Source: Glandiceps talaboti | Taxonomy: Eukaryota > Hemichordata > Enteropneusta > Spengelidae | Assembly (NCBI RefSeq): GCF_964340395.1 | Contig: NC_135567.1 | Span: 4,529,899-4,577,398, forward strand | Length of the DNA: 47,500 nt | Direction: 5' to 3' | Shown here: positions 22,822-33,512 of the stretch, one piece after another | Layout: the number at the start of each line of letters is the position of its first letter | Numbering within the stretch: position 1 is the stretch's first letter | Made by a program: the position numbers and the translations under genes | Notes under the pieces: generated by a model | The model's input: only the letters and a program-made list of their open reading frames with translations | Told to the model about the DNA's origin: nothing | Database searches by the model: none

Positions 22822-24303
22822 CTTGCATTTTTTGAATAAATGAATGGACCTCTTTATCACCGTACTGCTATAAAAATAAATATATAAATCAACAAATAAA
22901 TGAAAAAAAATTATATACTGGGGTATTTCCAACATAAAACTTAACCCTGCAATGTTATGATAACATGGTTAAAGTCTTCTGCAACCCTGCAGTGTTATGA
23001 TAACATGATAACATGGTTAAAGTCTTCTGCTACTTATATGTTTCCTGTACACTCTTTCAATTATATATTCCAGGTACGCCATCTCAGTACCTTGGGAGGT
23101 GTTTCTTCCAAGGATGTGGTGGAGAGGATAATGGTGGCCATGTTCTCTCAATCATTATCCACGATCTACAACTGGCTGGGAAAAGGGAAACTAAAAAAAC
23201 ATGCCCTTTCACAACTGAGTATTGCAACAATTATCAAAGGTAATTTCTCAATTAAGATTTTGCATGTATCCTAACAGAGGGATAATGTCTCTGCAAGGCG
23301 AATTCTGTATTATTATTTATTTTTCACAGTGCTGCTCACATTGATATTCAGTTTTACTTTATTAGTTTATTAACCAAGGTAATGAAATGAGTATACCAGA
23401 GTAATGCAGTACATTATAAATAATCCTAATTAACCCCAGGATTGTAAGAGGCACAAGTGATGGACTTCTATATTCTCTCATGGTGCCAAATAATTTGACA
23501 AAAGCTTTTAGAGTGATATTCATAAAAATTATACCATCCAAATTATGATATGTCTCAAAAAAGTGGCACTGGCCAGGGATCAAATAAATAATAAAAAAAA
23601 AATCAGTAATGAATCGAAATCTCATGCAACATTTGCCATTCCAGATGCAGCCAAACAGTCTAATGTAAAGGAGGCTGACTGTGAGGCAGCCATCAAGAAC
23701 TGGCTGAAGTATGCCAGCGACCGGGATGGGGGTCGAAAAAAGAGGGCAGAAAAGCAAAAAGGTACAATTATAGTGTCATATCAAATATTCATGACCTCAG
23801 TGAACTAAATCAAGATCACAGATGTCAGCCTGACTTCAAAATACTCATTTCTTTATGGTGCATATATATTTTTCCAATCAGTTGACTTGTTACTTTGTAA
23901 GTTGTAACTGTGAAAGAGGAAGTGTGTTGAAACCAGCCTCCAAAATGTTGTCCCTGCTTTCAGGAAATTCATGTTTTACTATTGAAACTATAATTGAAGG
24001 TCTCGTGAAGTGTTTGACATAGAAACATTTAATTTTTACCTTGTCAGCCATGAAGATATACTGTAACAGTTAAAAATATTGGTAATAATTTTATCTTTTT
24101 TCAGTATCTGGCAGTTTACTTGTGTAAATGACTTAATTTTGACTCACATGCTGGAGTCTGAGAAAACACCTATGATTTAAAATCAACAAAACATGACTGC
24201 CTAAAATTTTACTTCTTTATTTGCAGAAAGAGATAGAGAGCAAGCAAGGAAGTTCAAGGCTCTTAACCTGAACCTTGACTCAAGTGATGATGAACAAGAG
24301 TGA
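15710..24303 (+). CDS. DUF4806-domain protein gene, six exons
   Basis: Exons: 15710-15955, 16292-16363, 20165-20375, 23074-23239, 23645-23761 and 24227-24303 (TGA at 24301). Every intron is GT...AG and the phases (2, 2, 0, 1, 1) join into one open frame of 295 codons, strong evidence that the gene is real. Order: proline/serine-rich N-terminal part, linker, a coiled stretch rich in Gln and Leu, then DUF4806 (FRLPMESEADVTAVEETLQD, KRLVRHLSTLGG, VVERIMVAMFS, YNWLGKGKLKKHALSQL, AAIKNWLKYASDRDGGRKKR), and an acidic tail SSDDEQE. DUF4806 occurs in many invertebrate and fish proteins and has no established function; a nuclear role is only a guess from the basic and acidic tail. Upstream exons may exist: the first listed exon has an acceptor, but an in-frame ATG at 15663 would allow a start without splicing. 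Confidence 0.85.
16292..16363 (+). CDS. DUF4806 gene, second exon
   Basis: A 72-base exon between TTGACAG and GTAAGT, phase 2 on both sides, encoding TLDMDERLNDGFGQDQ and a short Ser/Thr stretch. Too short for open-frame listing but joined by phase and good splice sites. Confidence 0.7.
16670..17206 (-). pseudogene. LINE reverse transcriptase C-terminal part with CCHC-type knuckle
   Basis: Starts after the inserted element with NRDIYKYFLY and continues LRSFQYRLIMKILPVNKLLF, then CSFCKETEEDYFHFFWDC, the cysteine-histidine motif near the end of L1/Tx1-type proteins. A stop at 16771-16773 interrupts; a shifted frame continues to ~16670 with GRYFIFRCKY, the usual terminal block. The ORF's first ~30 residues before 17206 belong to the inserted element and are not LINE. 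Confidence 0.8.
17207..18196 (-). mobile_element. Helentron-like non-autonomous element 1 (HINE), 990 bp
   Basis: Subterminal inverted repeats TAGCCCCCCCTC (17209-17220) and GAGGGTGGCTA (18174-18184). A 12-bp hairpin (17211-17240, loop AAA) sits at one end. Removing 17207-18196 restores the LINE frame from EKTS straight into LNRDIYKYFL, with insertion between two T residues and no target duplication. Insertion at T-T, one terminal hairpin, subterminal inverted repeats and internal tandem copies (17311 and 17601, 289 bp apart) are features described for Helentrons. No Rep/helicase frame, so non-autonomous. Confidence 0.6.
18197..19306 (-). pseudogene. LINE reverse transcriptase palm/thumb remnant
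   Basis: The upstream frame (18869-19306) carries QYAYDTNF where active elements have QYADDT, so one catalytic aspartate is lost, followed by FSSISGLKPNYKKCKVLRVG. A frameshift near 18890 leads to the next frame with FKFLWEGKREWIRRNSIY, ENGGLNLTNLEVFNKSLKAS and a run ending CLTLEKTS at the insertion point. Gene order and motifs match L1/Tx1-type LINEs. Confidence 0.8.
19326..20164. other. Intron sequence with a snap-back hairpin
   Basis: Apart from the hairpin at 19559-19634 nothing is recognised. The stretch CACATTACAG followed by an open GALEAQTRSAAAKRFNIKKR (19363-19425) could be a cryptic exon but has no supporting family match. Confidence 0.4.
19559..19634. repeat. Perfect 33-bp hairpin, 10-base loop
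   Basis: Arms 19559-19591 and 19602-19634 are exact reverse complements around AGAAACCACA. Likely a snap-back MITE; transcribed as part of the intron it would form a long perfect double strand. Confidence 0.9.
20165..20375 (+). CDS. DUF4806 gene, third exon (coiled stretch and start of domain)
   Basis: Acceptor TTTTCCTTGTAG, donor CTA|GTAAGT. Encodes LSEIRQQVKQNTLLLKSLK with a QQQQ run, likely a short coiled coil, then FRLPMESEADVTAVEETL, the opening of DUF4806. It follows a 3.8-kb intron that holds the antisense LINE. Confidence 0.85.
20376..21060. other. Intron sequence, nothing recognised
   Basis: AT-rich intron of the DUF4806 gene. The 98-codon frame at 20781-21077 has no family resemblance and is probably chance. 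Confidence 0.45.
21061..22381. mobile_element. Cluster of nested foldback MITEs
   Basis: ACTACGTTCACACT (21061-21074) and AGTGTGAACGTAGT (21751-21764) are perfect 14-bp inverted repeats. A second pair, ACTTAATTTAGTCCCAGAC at ~21165 and its complement ending at ~22385, extends as ~95 bp of weaker complementarity. A third foldback pairs ~21700-21765 with ~21793-21857 through CTTATGTCGGCCCTGGGCCA. All share GGGCCGAC and TTCACACT blocks, so related elements inserted into each other. No transposase seen. Confidence 0.65.
22626..22670 (-). ncRNA. Hammerhead-like motif, left arm of palindrome
   Basis: Minus-strand CTGATGA (22658-22664), stem II CGCA/TGCG with loop CCA, GAAA, stem III ACT/AGT, then GTT before ACAT. 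Same layout as the motif at 424-466 but stem I is weaker (three Watson-Crick pairs and a G-U). Confidence 0.55.
22672..22716 (+). ncRNA. Hammerhead-like motif, right arm of palindrome
   Basis: Plus-strand CTGATGA (22678-22684), GAAA (22698-22701), predicted cleavage between 22710 and 22711. It faces away from the left-arm copy. It lies in the sense orientation of the DUF4806 intron, so it would be present in the pre-mRNA. Confidence 0.55.
22746..22817. repeat. (AT)n microsatellite
   Basis: About 75 bp AT run between the palindrome core and its outer right arm; partner of the run at 22486-22539. Confidence 0.95.
22945..23036. repeat. Short direct duplication in intron
   Basis: AACCCTGCARTGTTATGATA, then ACATGGTTAAAGTCTTCTGC, occurs twice in a row, the second copy carrying an extra ATAACATG. 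It lies just before the DUF4806 core exon. Confidence 0.8.
23074..23239 (+). CDS. DUF4806 gene, fourth exon (domain core)
   Basis: Acceptor TATATATTCCAG, donor AAAG|GTAATT. Encodes HLSTLGGVSSKDVVERIMVA, then YNWLGKGKLKKHALSQL, the most conserved block of the family. No stops, frameshifts or obvious loss of conserved residues. Confidence 0.88.
23645..23761 (+). CDS. DUF4806 gene, fifth exon (end of domain)
   Basis: Acceptor GCCATTCCAG, donor AAAG|GTACAA. Encodes VKEADCEAAIKNWLKYASDR then DGGRKKRAEKQK, the closing helix of DUF4806 and a basic stretch. Confidence 0.85.
24227..24303 (+). CDS. DUF4806 gene, last exon
   Basis: Acceptor TTTATTTGCAG. Encodes a charged tail ending SSDDEQE and TGA at 24301-24303. 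A Helentron-like element starts 5 bases after the stop, so the 3' UTR and possibly the AATAAA at 25245-25250 are supplied by the repeat. Confidence 0.8.
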
Positions 24304-24307
24304 TTTT

Positions 24308-25284
24308 TAGCACAACTGAACTGAGGTTCAGTAGTGCTATAGGGATGGCAAAGTGTCTGTCTGTCTGTATGTCTGTGTGTGTGTGTAAACAACTTAAAGT
24401 CAAAAACTGCTGGACCGATGGCTTTGATATTTGGTGGTCATGTTACTTCTGGTATCTAGTTGGGAAATTGTTCAAATGAAAATGATAGTATCACAGATAT
24501 GGGTTTTGGGTCAAAAAATGTGATTTTTGGTCAAAAAACTTAAACTCCAAAACTACAAGGCAGATTGGCATGAAATTTGGTGGGGACATTCTTAGGGGTG
24601 AGTAAATTAAGATTTGTTCATGACATGATGATTCCCTCAGTAATATGCAAATTAGGGCTAAAAATGTGTCTTTTTGGTCAAAACGCTATAATTCCAAAAC
24701 TACTCAGCAGATTGGGCTGAAATTTAACAGGGATGCATCTGTGGGTGTATAGACAAAGAAATACTAAGCATACTATGATTTCATGAGTGATATGCAAATT
24801 AGGTGGAAAAATGTTCATTTTTGGTCAAAAACTTATATCTCAAAAAGAACTTGGTCAATGAGACTGAAACTTGGGGAGATGTTTCTGAAAGTGTTATTCT
24901 TGCAGATTTTCTTCAAAAACATTTGGACAAAATCAAAATGATTGCATCACAGATGTGCATTTTGCATCAACAAATGTGATTCTGGGTGTGAAACTCATGC
25001 AAAATGAAAAGTTATAGTTTTATAGATGCAATAAAATCATTAAAATCTTTTATGGGCTACTTCACATGTCAATGTCAATTGCATGAAGATTACCCTCTGT
25101 TTAAGGTTGCTTGGAAACACTGTTTTAAAAATACTCTCTATGATTAAACAGGTTCATTCTGTGCTACATATATAATACAGTCTTTGGGGTCAAGAAAGTG
25201 TGATTCACCAAATGAACATGTATACCTAGCATGCTCACCATGCGAATAAATATTTTCAAAACAGTATATTGTACAGTTGTGCTA
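24308..25284 (-). mobile_element. Helentron-like non-autonomous element 2, ~977 bp
   Basis: Exact 11-bp inverted repeats TAGCACAACTG (24308-24318) and CAGTTGTGCTA (25274-25284). A hairpin sits at the low-coordinate end (24309-24338, stem interrupted by one mismatch, loop TGAG), followed by a TCTG/GTGT run, as in element 1. The body holds four diverged copies of a ~150-bp unit containing AAAACT...GAAATTTGGTGGGGA-like sequence. No coding capacity. Confidence 0.55.
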
Positions 25285-25640
25285 CAACACCATTGGTGGT
25301 ATTTTTAGCATTCAAAGTTGGTGTGAGGAGACATTGTCCATAGGGCAACCATTTTATTATAAATTCTGCCATGTCTACAGCCTTTATTACTTTGAACTCT
25401 GTTAGCAAGATGTCATACATTCCACACACAATTACATTTAAGATAAGTTTTAGATATTTCCAAATATTCAAAAAAAGAAAAGAAAAAAAAAGCGGGAACT
25501 GTGTAATATCATTACTTGTACACTAGCAATAAATATTTGATAAAATCCAATATTTTGTGTCTTGTTTAGTGTATTTGAATCACATTCAGCCCTGTATGGA
25601 ATCTCTGATAGATCTGTGGGCAGCTTGCCATTATGCAGTG
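25285..25640. other. Intergenic stretch, nothing recognised
   Basis: AT-rich, with an A-rich run near 25470-25495. No exon or repeat identified. Confidence 0.45.
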
Positions 25641-25647
25641 AAGCACC

Positions 25648-25905
25648 ATTGGGCCAACAGTGGCCCAACGTTGGGCCAACCTTACCACCAATTAGCAATG
25701 TTGGGCCAAAGTTGGGCCAACGTTGTGCCTACCTATTTCTTGCCACTGTTGGGCCAACGTTGGGCCAACCTTGCCAGTGTCCAAAGTTGGGCCAACGTTG
25801 TGCCAACCTATTTCTTGCCACCAGTGAGCCAACGTTGGGCCGACCTCAATTCCTGACGTTGGCCCAACTGATCTACTTTCGTTGGGCCAACGTTGGCCCA
25901 CCACA
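25648..25905. repeat. GGGCCAACGTTGGGCCAAC palindromic repeat cluster
   Basis: About ten copies of TTGGGCCAAC, many arranged as TTGGGCCAACGTTGGGCCAA, with spacers such as CTATTTCTTGCCAC. Every unit is itself palindromic, so both strands read alike. Long frames here are by-products. Confidence 0.9.
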
Positions 25906-26640
25906 GGTGTGCTATCTGGGAAAGAATCAAATGTCGGTGCCGACGTCCTTCATACGATTGTCGCAGCATTGCGTTGCCTATCGACAAAGTTCAGAGGGAG
26001 CTTACCGACACCGTGTACACGGGACCACAACTCCGAAGTGCGGAATGAAAGTGACCCCTCCCGGGGCCCCCACCTCCCGTTAGTACGTCGATCAACGCAT
26101 GTGTACATCGATGGCATGTTTCGCATACCACACTCTCACCGAGACAAGGGTCTATTGAATGATTGCAGTAATAAACTGTTAGCACGAGGGAAAATAATGA
26201 CGTCATTTTTTACCTAACACAGATATCGATAAAGAACCATGTGGGTTGTAAATCCATGACATTTTCGAACTCATCGAATTTAGAACGACACGATGTGACG
26301 CATGACATATTTATAGAGTGGTACATGGTGATTCGGAAGAAAGAACACGCTTGATTTTTTTTACACGGCTTCAACTATCGCATGCGATCGCATTCTTTAT
26401 CAAATTGAAATATCGTAGTATGATTATAGTCTAGTAAACATTCACGCACCAAACCAGGGTATTTGGGTATTTGGAAATGACGGACGTCGGAAAGCAAAGA
26501 CCAATCGCACTCGTGTTGTATGACCGATCGGAGATACGTTGTACGACCAGTCGGAGATACGTTGTACGACCAGGCGCAGACATCATTTTTGAGTTTGTAC
26601 GAGGCGCACTTCCAAGTCGCAGATACCCTTTTGGAGTACT
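25906..26640. other. CpG-rich non-repetitive block
   Basis: GC and CpG density is clearly higher than in the flanks (for example GTCGGTGCCGACGTCC, CCGGGGCCCC). A 23-bp unit GATCGGAGATACGTTGTACG-like is duplicated at ~26525-26570. It could be an unmethylated promoter or a first exon of a gene not otherwise seen; no start codon context or TATA box decides this. Confidence 0.35.
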
Positions 26641-26644
26641 ATTA

Positions 26645-29600
26645 TATACCTGGATATATGGCAGCTATAGCCAAATTTAAGACGCATACTTTATGACCCA
26701 ATATGCCATTAAAACCCCTGAATATTTCAGATTGCTTTTTACATAGTTAATACACCAATCAGTGTAGTCTGTACTAGTGGTAGTAGATTCAATCTGCCTT
26801 TGCTTTGAAATAAAGATACACATTTTAATATGACGCGTATCATATCTATTAATTCCCTATGTATACATTGATATATATGGCAGTTAGCAAAGACGCATAC
26901 TTTATGACCCATGCAATTAAAACCCCTGAATATTTCAGATTGCTTATTGCATAGTTAATACACCAATAAGTGTAGTCTGTACTAGTGATAGTAGCAAGAT
27001 TCAATCTGCCTCTGCTTTGAAATAAAGTTACCCATTTTAATATGACGCGTATCATGTATATTCCCTATGTATACATTACTATATATGGCAGCTAGCCAAA
27101 GACGCATACTTTATGACCCATGCAATTAAAACCCCAGAATATTTCAGGTTGCTTTTTACACAGTTAATACACCAATAAGTGTAGTCTGTACTAGTGGTAG
27201 TAGCAAGATTCAATCTGCCTCTGCTTTGAAATAAAGTTACCCATTTTAATATGACGCGTATCATATCCCTATGTATACATTGTTATATATGGCAGCTAGC
27301 CAAAGACGCATACTTTATGACCCTTGCAATTAAAACCCCTGAATATTTCAGGTTGCTTTTTACACAGTTAATACACCAATAAGTGTAGTCTGTACTAGTT
27401 GTAGTAGCAAGATTCAATCTGCCTCAGCTTTGAAATAAAAAATACCCATTTTAATATGACGCCTTATATCATGCTTTGCTTATATATGGCAGCCAGCCAA
27501 AGAATCATACTTTATGACCCATGCAATTAAAACCCCTTTATATTTCAGGTTGCTTTTTACACAGTTAATACACCAATAAGTGTAGTCTGTACTAGTTGTA
27601 GTAGCAAGATTCAATCTGCCTCTGCTTTGAAATAAAGTTACCCATTTTAATATGACGCGTATCATATGTGTATTCCCTATGTATTGCTATATATGGCAGC
27701 TAGCCAAAGACGGATACTTTATGACCCATGCAATTAAAACCCCTGAATATTTCAGATTGCTTTTGACACAGTTAATACACCAATAAGTGTAATATGTACT
27801 AGTGGTAGTAACAAGATTCAATCTGCCTCTGCTTTGAAATAAAGTTACCCATTTTAATATGACACGTATCATATGTGTATTCCCTATGTATTGCTATATA
27901 TGGCAGCTAGCCAAAGACGGATACTTTATGACCCATGCAATTAAAACCCCTGAATATTTCAGGTTGCTTTTTACACAGTTAATACACCAATAAGTGTAGT
28001 CTGTACTAGTGGTAGTAGCAAGATTCAATCTGCTTCTGCTTTGAAATAAAGATACCCATTTTAATATGACGCCTTATCATATGCATTATGCTTTATATAT
28101 GGCAGCTAGCCAAAGACGCATACTTTATGACCCATGCCATTAAAACCCCTGAATATTTCAGATTGCTTTTTACATAGTTAATACACCAATCAGTGTAGTC
28201 TGTACTAGTGGTAGTAGCAAGATTCAATCTGCCTCTGCTTTGAAAGATACCCATTTTAATATGATGCGTATCATATCTATTAATTCCCTATATATACATT
28301 GATATATGGCAGTAAGCAAAGACGCATACTTTATGACCCATGCAATTAAAACCCCTGAATATTTCAGATTGCTTATTGCATAGTTAATAAACCAATAAGT
28401 GTAGTCTGTACTAGTGGTAGTAGCAAGATTCAATCTGCCTCTGCTTTGAAATAAAGTTACCCATTTTAATATGACGCGTATCATGTATAATTCCGTATGT
28501 ACACTTTGTTATATATGGCAGCTATAGCCAAAGACGCATACTTTATGACCCATGCAATTAAAACCCCTGAATATTTCAGATTGCTTTTTACACAGTTAAT
28601 ACACCAATAAGTGTAGTCTGTACTAGTGGTAGTAGCAAGATTCAATCTGCCTTTGCTTTGAAATAGAGATACCCATTTTAATATGACGCGAATCATATCT
28701 ATTAATTCCCTATGTATACATTGGTATATATGGCAGTTAGCAAAGACGCATACTTTATGACCCATGCAATTAAAACCCCTGAATATTTCAGATTGCTTAT
28801 TGCATAGTTAATACACCAATAAGTGTAGTCTGTACTAGTGGTAGTAGCAAGATTCAATCTGCCTCTGCTTTGAAATAAAATTACCCATTTTAATATGACG
28901 CGTATCATGTATAATTCCCTATGATACACATTGTTATATATGGCAGCTATATCCAAAGACGCATACTTTATGACCCATGCCATTAAAACCCCTGAATATT
29001 TCAGATTGCTTTTTACACAGTTAATACACCAATAAGTGTAGTCTGTACTAGTGGTAGTAGGAAGATTCAATCTGCCTCTGCTTTGAAATAAAGTTACCCA
29101 TTTTAATGTGACGCGTATCATGTATATTCCCTATGTATACATTGCTATATATGGCAGCTAGCCAAAGACGCATACTTTATGACCCATGCCATTAAAACCC
29201 CTGAATATTTCAGATTGCTTTTTACATAGTTAATACACCAGTCAGTGTAGTCTGTATTAGTGGTAGTAGCAAGATTCAATCTGCCTTTGCTTTGAAATAA
29301 AGATACACATTTTAATATGACGCGTATCATATCTATTAATTCCCTATGTATACATTGATATATATGGCAGTTAGCAAAGACCCATACTTTATGACCCATG
29401 CAATTAAAACCCCTGAATATTTCAGATTGCTTATTGCATAGTTAATACACCAATAAGTGTAGTCTGTACTAGTGATAGTAGCAAGATTCAATCTGCCTCT
29501 GCTTTGAAATAAAGTTACCCATTTTAATATGACGCGTATCATGTATATTCCCTATGTATACATTGCTATATATGGCAGCTAGCCAAAGACGCATACTTTA

Positions 29601-32600
29601 TGACCCATGCAATTAAAACCCCTGAATATTTCAGGTTGCTTTTTAAACAGTTAATACACCAATCAGTGTAGTCTGTACTAGTGGTAGTAGCAAGATTCAA
29701 TCTGCCTTTGCTTTGAAATAAATTACCCATTTTAATATGACGCGTATCATATCTATGAATTCCCTATGTATACATATATATGGCAGTAATTAGCAAAGAC
29801 GCATACTTTATGACCCATGCCATTAAAACCCCTGAATATTTCAGATTGCTTTTTACATAGTTAATACACCAATAAGTGTAGTCTGTACTAGTGGTAGTAG
29901 CAAGATTCAATCTGCCTCTACTTTGAAATAAAGTTACCCATTTTAATATGACGCGACGTATATCATGTATTCCATATGTATACATTGCTATATATATGGC
30001 AGCTAGCCAAAGACGCATACTTTATGACCCATGCAATTAAAACCCCTGAATATTTCAGATTGCTTATTGCATAGTTAATACACCAATAAGTGTAGTCTGT
30101 ACTAGTGGTAGTAGCAAGATTCAATCTGCCTCTGCTTTGATATAAAGTTACCCATTTTAATATGACGCGTATCATGTATATTCCGTATGTACACTTTGTT
30201 ATATATGGCAGCTATAGCCAAAGACGCATACTTTATGACCCATGCAATTAAAACCCCTGAATATTTCAGATTGCTTTTTACACAGTTAATACACCAATAA
30301 GTGTAGTCTGTACTAGTGGTAGTAGCAAGATTCAATCTGTCTTTGCTTTGAAATAGAGATACCCATTTTAATATGACGCGAATCATATCTATTAATTCCC
30401 TATGTATACATTGGTATATATGGCAGTTAGCAAAGACGCATACTTTATGACCCATGCAATTAAAACCCCTGAATATTTCAGATTGCTTATTGCATAGTTA
30501 ATACACCAATAAGTGTAGTCTGTACTAGTGGTAGTAGCAAGATTCAATCTGCCTCTGCTTTGAAATAAAATTACCCATTTTAATATGACGCGTATCATGT
30601 ATAAATTCCCTATGATACACATTGTTATATATGGCAGCTATATCCAAAGACGCATACTTTATGACCCATGCCATTAAAACCCCTGAATATTTCAGATTGC
30701 TTTTTACACAGTTAATACACCAATAAGTGTAGTCTGTACTAGTGGTAGTAGGAAGATTCAATCTGCCTCTGCTTTGAAATAAAGTTACCCATTTTAATGT
30801 GACGCGTACATGTATATTCCCTATGTATACATTGCTATATATGGCAGCTAGCCAAAGACGCATACTTTATGACCCATGCCATTAAAACCCCTGAATATTT
30901 CAGATTGCTTTTTACATAGTTAATACACCAGTCAGTGTAGTCTGTACTAGTGGTAGTAGCAAGATTGAATCTGCCTTTGCTTTGAAATAAAGATACACAT
31001 TTTAATATGACGCGTATCATATCTATTAATTCCCTATGTATACATTGATATATATGGCAGTTAGCAAAGACCCATACTTTATGACCCATGCAATTAAAAC
31101 CCCTGAATATTTCAGATTGCTTATTGCATAGTTAATACACCAATAAGTGTAGTCTGTACTAGTGATAGTAGCAAGATTCAATCTGCCTCTGCTTTGAAAT
31201 AAAGTTACCCATTTTAATATGACGCGTATCATGTATATTCCCTATGTATACATTGCTATATATGGCAGCTAGCCAAAGACGCATACTTTATGACCCATGC
31301 AATTAAAACCCCTGAATATTTCAGGTTGCTTTTTAAACAGTTAATACACCAATTAGTGTAGTCTGTACTAGTGGTAGTAGCAAGATTCAATCTGCCTTTG
31401 CTTTGATATAAAGATACCCATTTTAATATGACGCGTATCATATCTATGAATTCCCTATGTATACATATATATGGCAGTAATTAGCAAAGACGCATACTTT
31501 ATGACCCATGCCATTAAAACCCCTGAATATTTCAGATTGCTTTTTACATAGTTAATACACCAGTCAGTGTAGTCTGTACTAGTGGTAGTAGCAAGATTCA
31601 ATCTGCCTTTGCTTTGAAATAAAGATACACATTTTAATATGACGCGTATCATATCTATTAATTCCCTATGTATACATTGATATATATGGCAGTTAGCAAA
31701 GACCCATACTTTATGACCCATGCAATTAAAACCCCTGAATATTTCAGATTGCTTATTGCATAGTTAATACACCAATAAGTGTAGTCTGTACTAGTGATAG
31801 TAGCAAGATTCAATCTGCCTCTGTTTTGAAATAAAGTTACCCATTTTAATATGACGCGTATCATGTATATTCCCTATGTATACATTGCTATATATGGCAG
31901 CTAGCCAAAGACGCATACTTTATGACCCATGCAATTAAAACCCCTGAATATTTCAGATTGCTTTTTACATAGTTAATACACCAATAAGTGTAGTCTGTAC
32001 TAGTGGTAGTAGCAAGATTCAATCTGCCTCTACTTTGAAATAAAGTTACTGTGACAGACGCGACGTATATCATGTATTCCATATGTATACATTGCTATAT
32101 ATATGGCAGCTAGCCAAAGACGCATACTTTATGACCCATGCAATTAAAACCCCAGAATATTTCAGGTTGCTTTTTACACAGTTAATACACCAATAAGTGT
32201 AGTCTGTACTAGTGTTAGTAGCAAGATTCAATCTGCCTCTGCTTTGAAATAAAGTTACCCATTTTAATATGACGCGTATCATATCCCTATGTATACATTG
32301 TTATATATGGCAGCTAGCCAAAGACGCATACTTTATGACCCTTGCAATTAAAACCCCTGAATATTTCAGGTTGCTTTTTACACAGTTAATACACCAATAA
32401 GTGTAGTCTGTACTAGTTGTAGTAGCAAGATTCAATCTGCCTCAGCTTTGAAATAAAAAATACCCATTTTAATATGACGCCTTATCATGCTTTGCTTATA
32501 TATGGCAGCCAGCCAAAGAATCATACTTTATGACCCATGCAATTAAAACCCCTTTATTTCAGGTTGCCTTTTACACAGTTAATACACCAATAAGTGTAGT

Positions 32601-32945
32601 CTGTACTAGTTGTAGTAGCAAGATTCAATCTGCCTCTGCTTTGAAATAAAGTTACCCATTTTAATGTGACGCGTACATGTATATTCCCTATGTATACATT
32701 GCTATATATGGCAGCTAGCCAAAGACGCATACTTTATGACCCATGCCATTAAAACCCCTGAATATTTCAGATTGCTTTTTACATAGTTAATACACCAGTC
32801 AGTGTAGTCTGTACTAGTGGTAGTAGCAAGATTCAATCTGCCTTTGCTTTGAAATAAAGATACACATTTTAATATGACGCGTATCATATCTATTAATTCC
32901 CTATGTATACATTGATATATATGGCAGTTAGCAAAGACCCATACT
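26645..32945. repeat. ~209-bp satellite array, about 30 units
   Basis: TATATGGCAG recurs 31 times from ~26657 to ~32919, spacing 190-217 bp (mean ~209). A unit carries GACGCATACTTTATGACCC, CCCCTGAATATTTCAG, TGTAGTCTGTACTAGT, GATTCAATCTGCC and ATTTTAATATGACGCG. The many 61-139-codon minus-strand frames (MIRVILKWVTLFQSRGRLNL...) are this satellite read in one frame and are not a protein family. Confidence 0.95.
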
Positions 32946-33512
32946 TTTTGTCATCAAAGTGATATTCACTGGTAACAGGTAAATGTTATCACTATCACTG
33001 ATCACAGGCAAACCCTTCCCTAAGTTCCGATGCAAAATGTTTAGTAGTTCTCCAACCCGGGCCCAATCCTGAGAATTTATCCAGAGATATTACATATAGG
33101 ACGTCACAATCACAATGTGTATAAACTCTGTACATTATTAGAAGAAACTGTCAACATTCAAATAAATTAGTTTTGTAAACATGTCTGCATGTCTGAGATA
33201 CCTTTAAGATTTAAACTATTCACACAAGATGGTCCACATACGGCAAGCCGTTGTAGTTGAACATGGAGCATAAGCTTGTGGCCATCTTGAACATGGACCC
33301 ATTGGCCTAGTGGCTATCTTTTAAAATGAGCTGTAAAAAATGTCAAGTCTCGAGCTTTACTGGGATTAAAAACACACAACAGTGCAGTGCCTGGCTTTGA
33401 AAGGGAGCTATTAGTTGTGTTTGAAAAGTAAAACTGCAATTAAGTAATGAGTTTAAAATATAATGAATAAAGAGGAATGTAATGGTACACAAAGTACCTA
33501 CATGTAAAACAT
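32946..33512. other. Spacer after satellite, nothing recognised
   Basis: No exon or repeat identified between the satellite and the next MITE. Confidence 0.45.

Larger units (their letters stand above)
22411..22894. repeat. Nested palindrome with Penelope-derived core
   Basis: Outer arms 22411-22488 and ~22818-22894 are ~78-bp reverse complements of non-element sequence (for example TAGCAGTACGGTGATAAAGA). Inside them come (AT)n runs, then a perfect palindrome 22596-22746 with ~75-bp arms around one base (22671). Only the left side carries the extra Penelope 3' segment 22540-22595. Confidence 0.9.

Noticed and set aside
25562-26083. 173-codon frame over the GGGCCAAC cluster
   Set aside because: Two overlapping plus frames and one minus frame are equally open because the repeat is palindromic; no family match.
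26849-32887. Many similar minus-strand frames (MIRVILKWVTLFQSRGRLNLATTTSTDYTYW...) that look like a protein family
   Set aside because: They have the exact period of the 209-bp satellite, no splice or start context, and copies broken by frame changes; they are the satellite translated.
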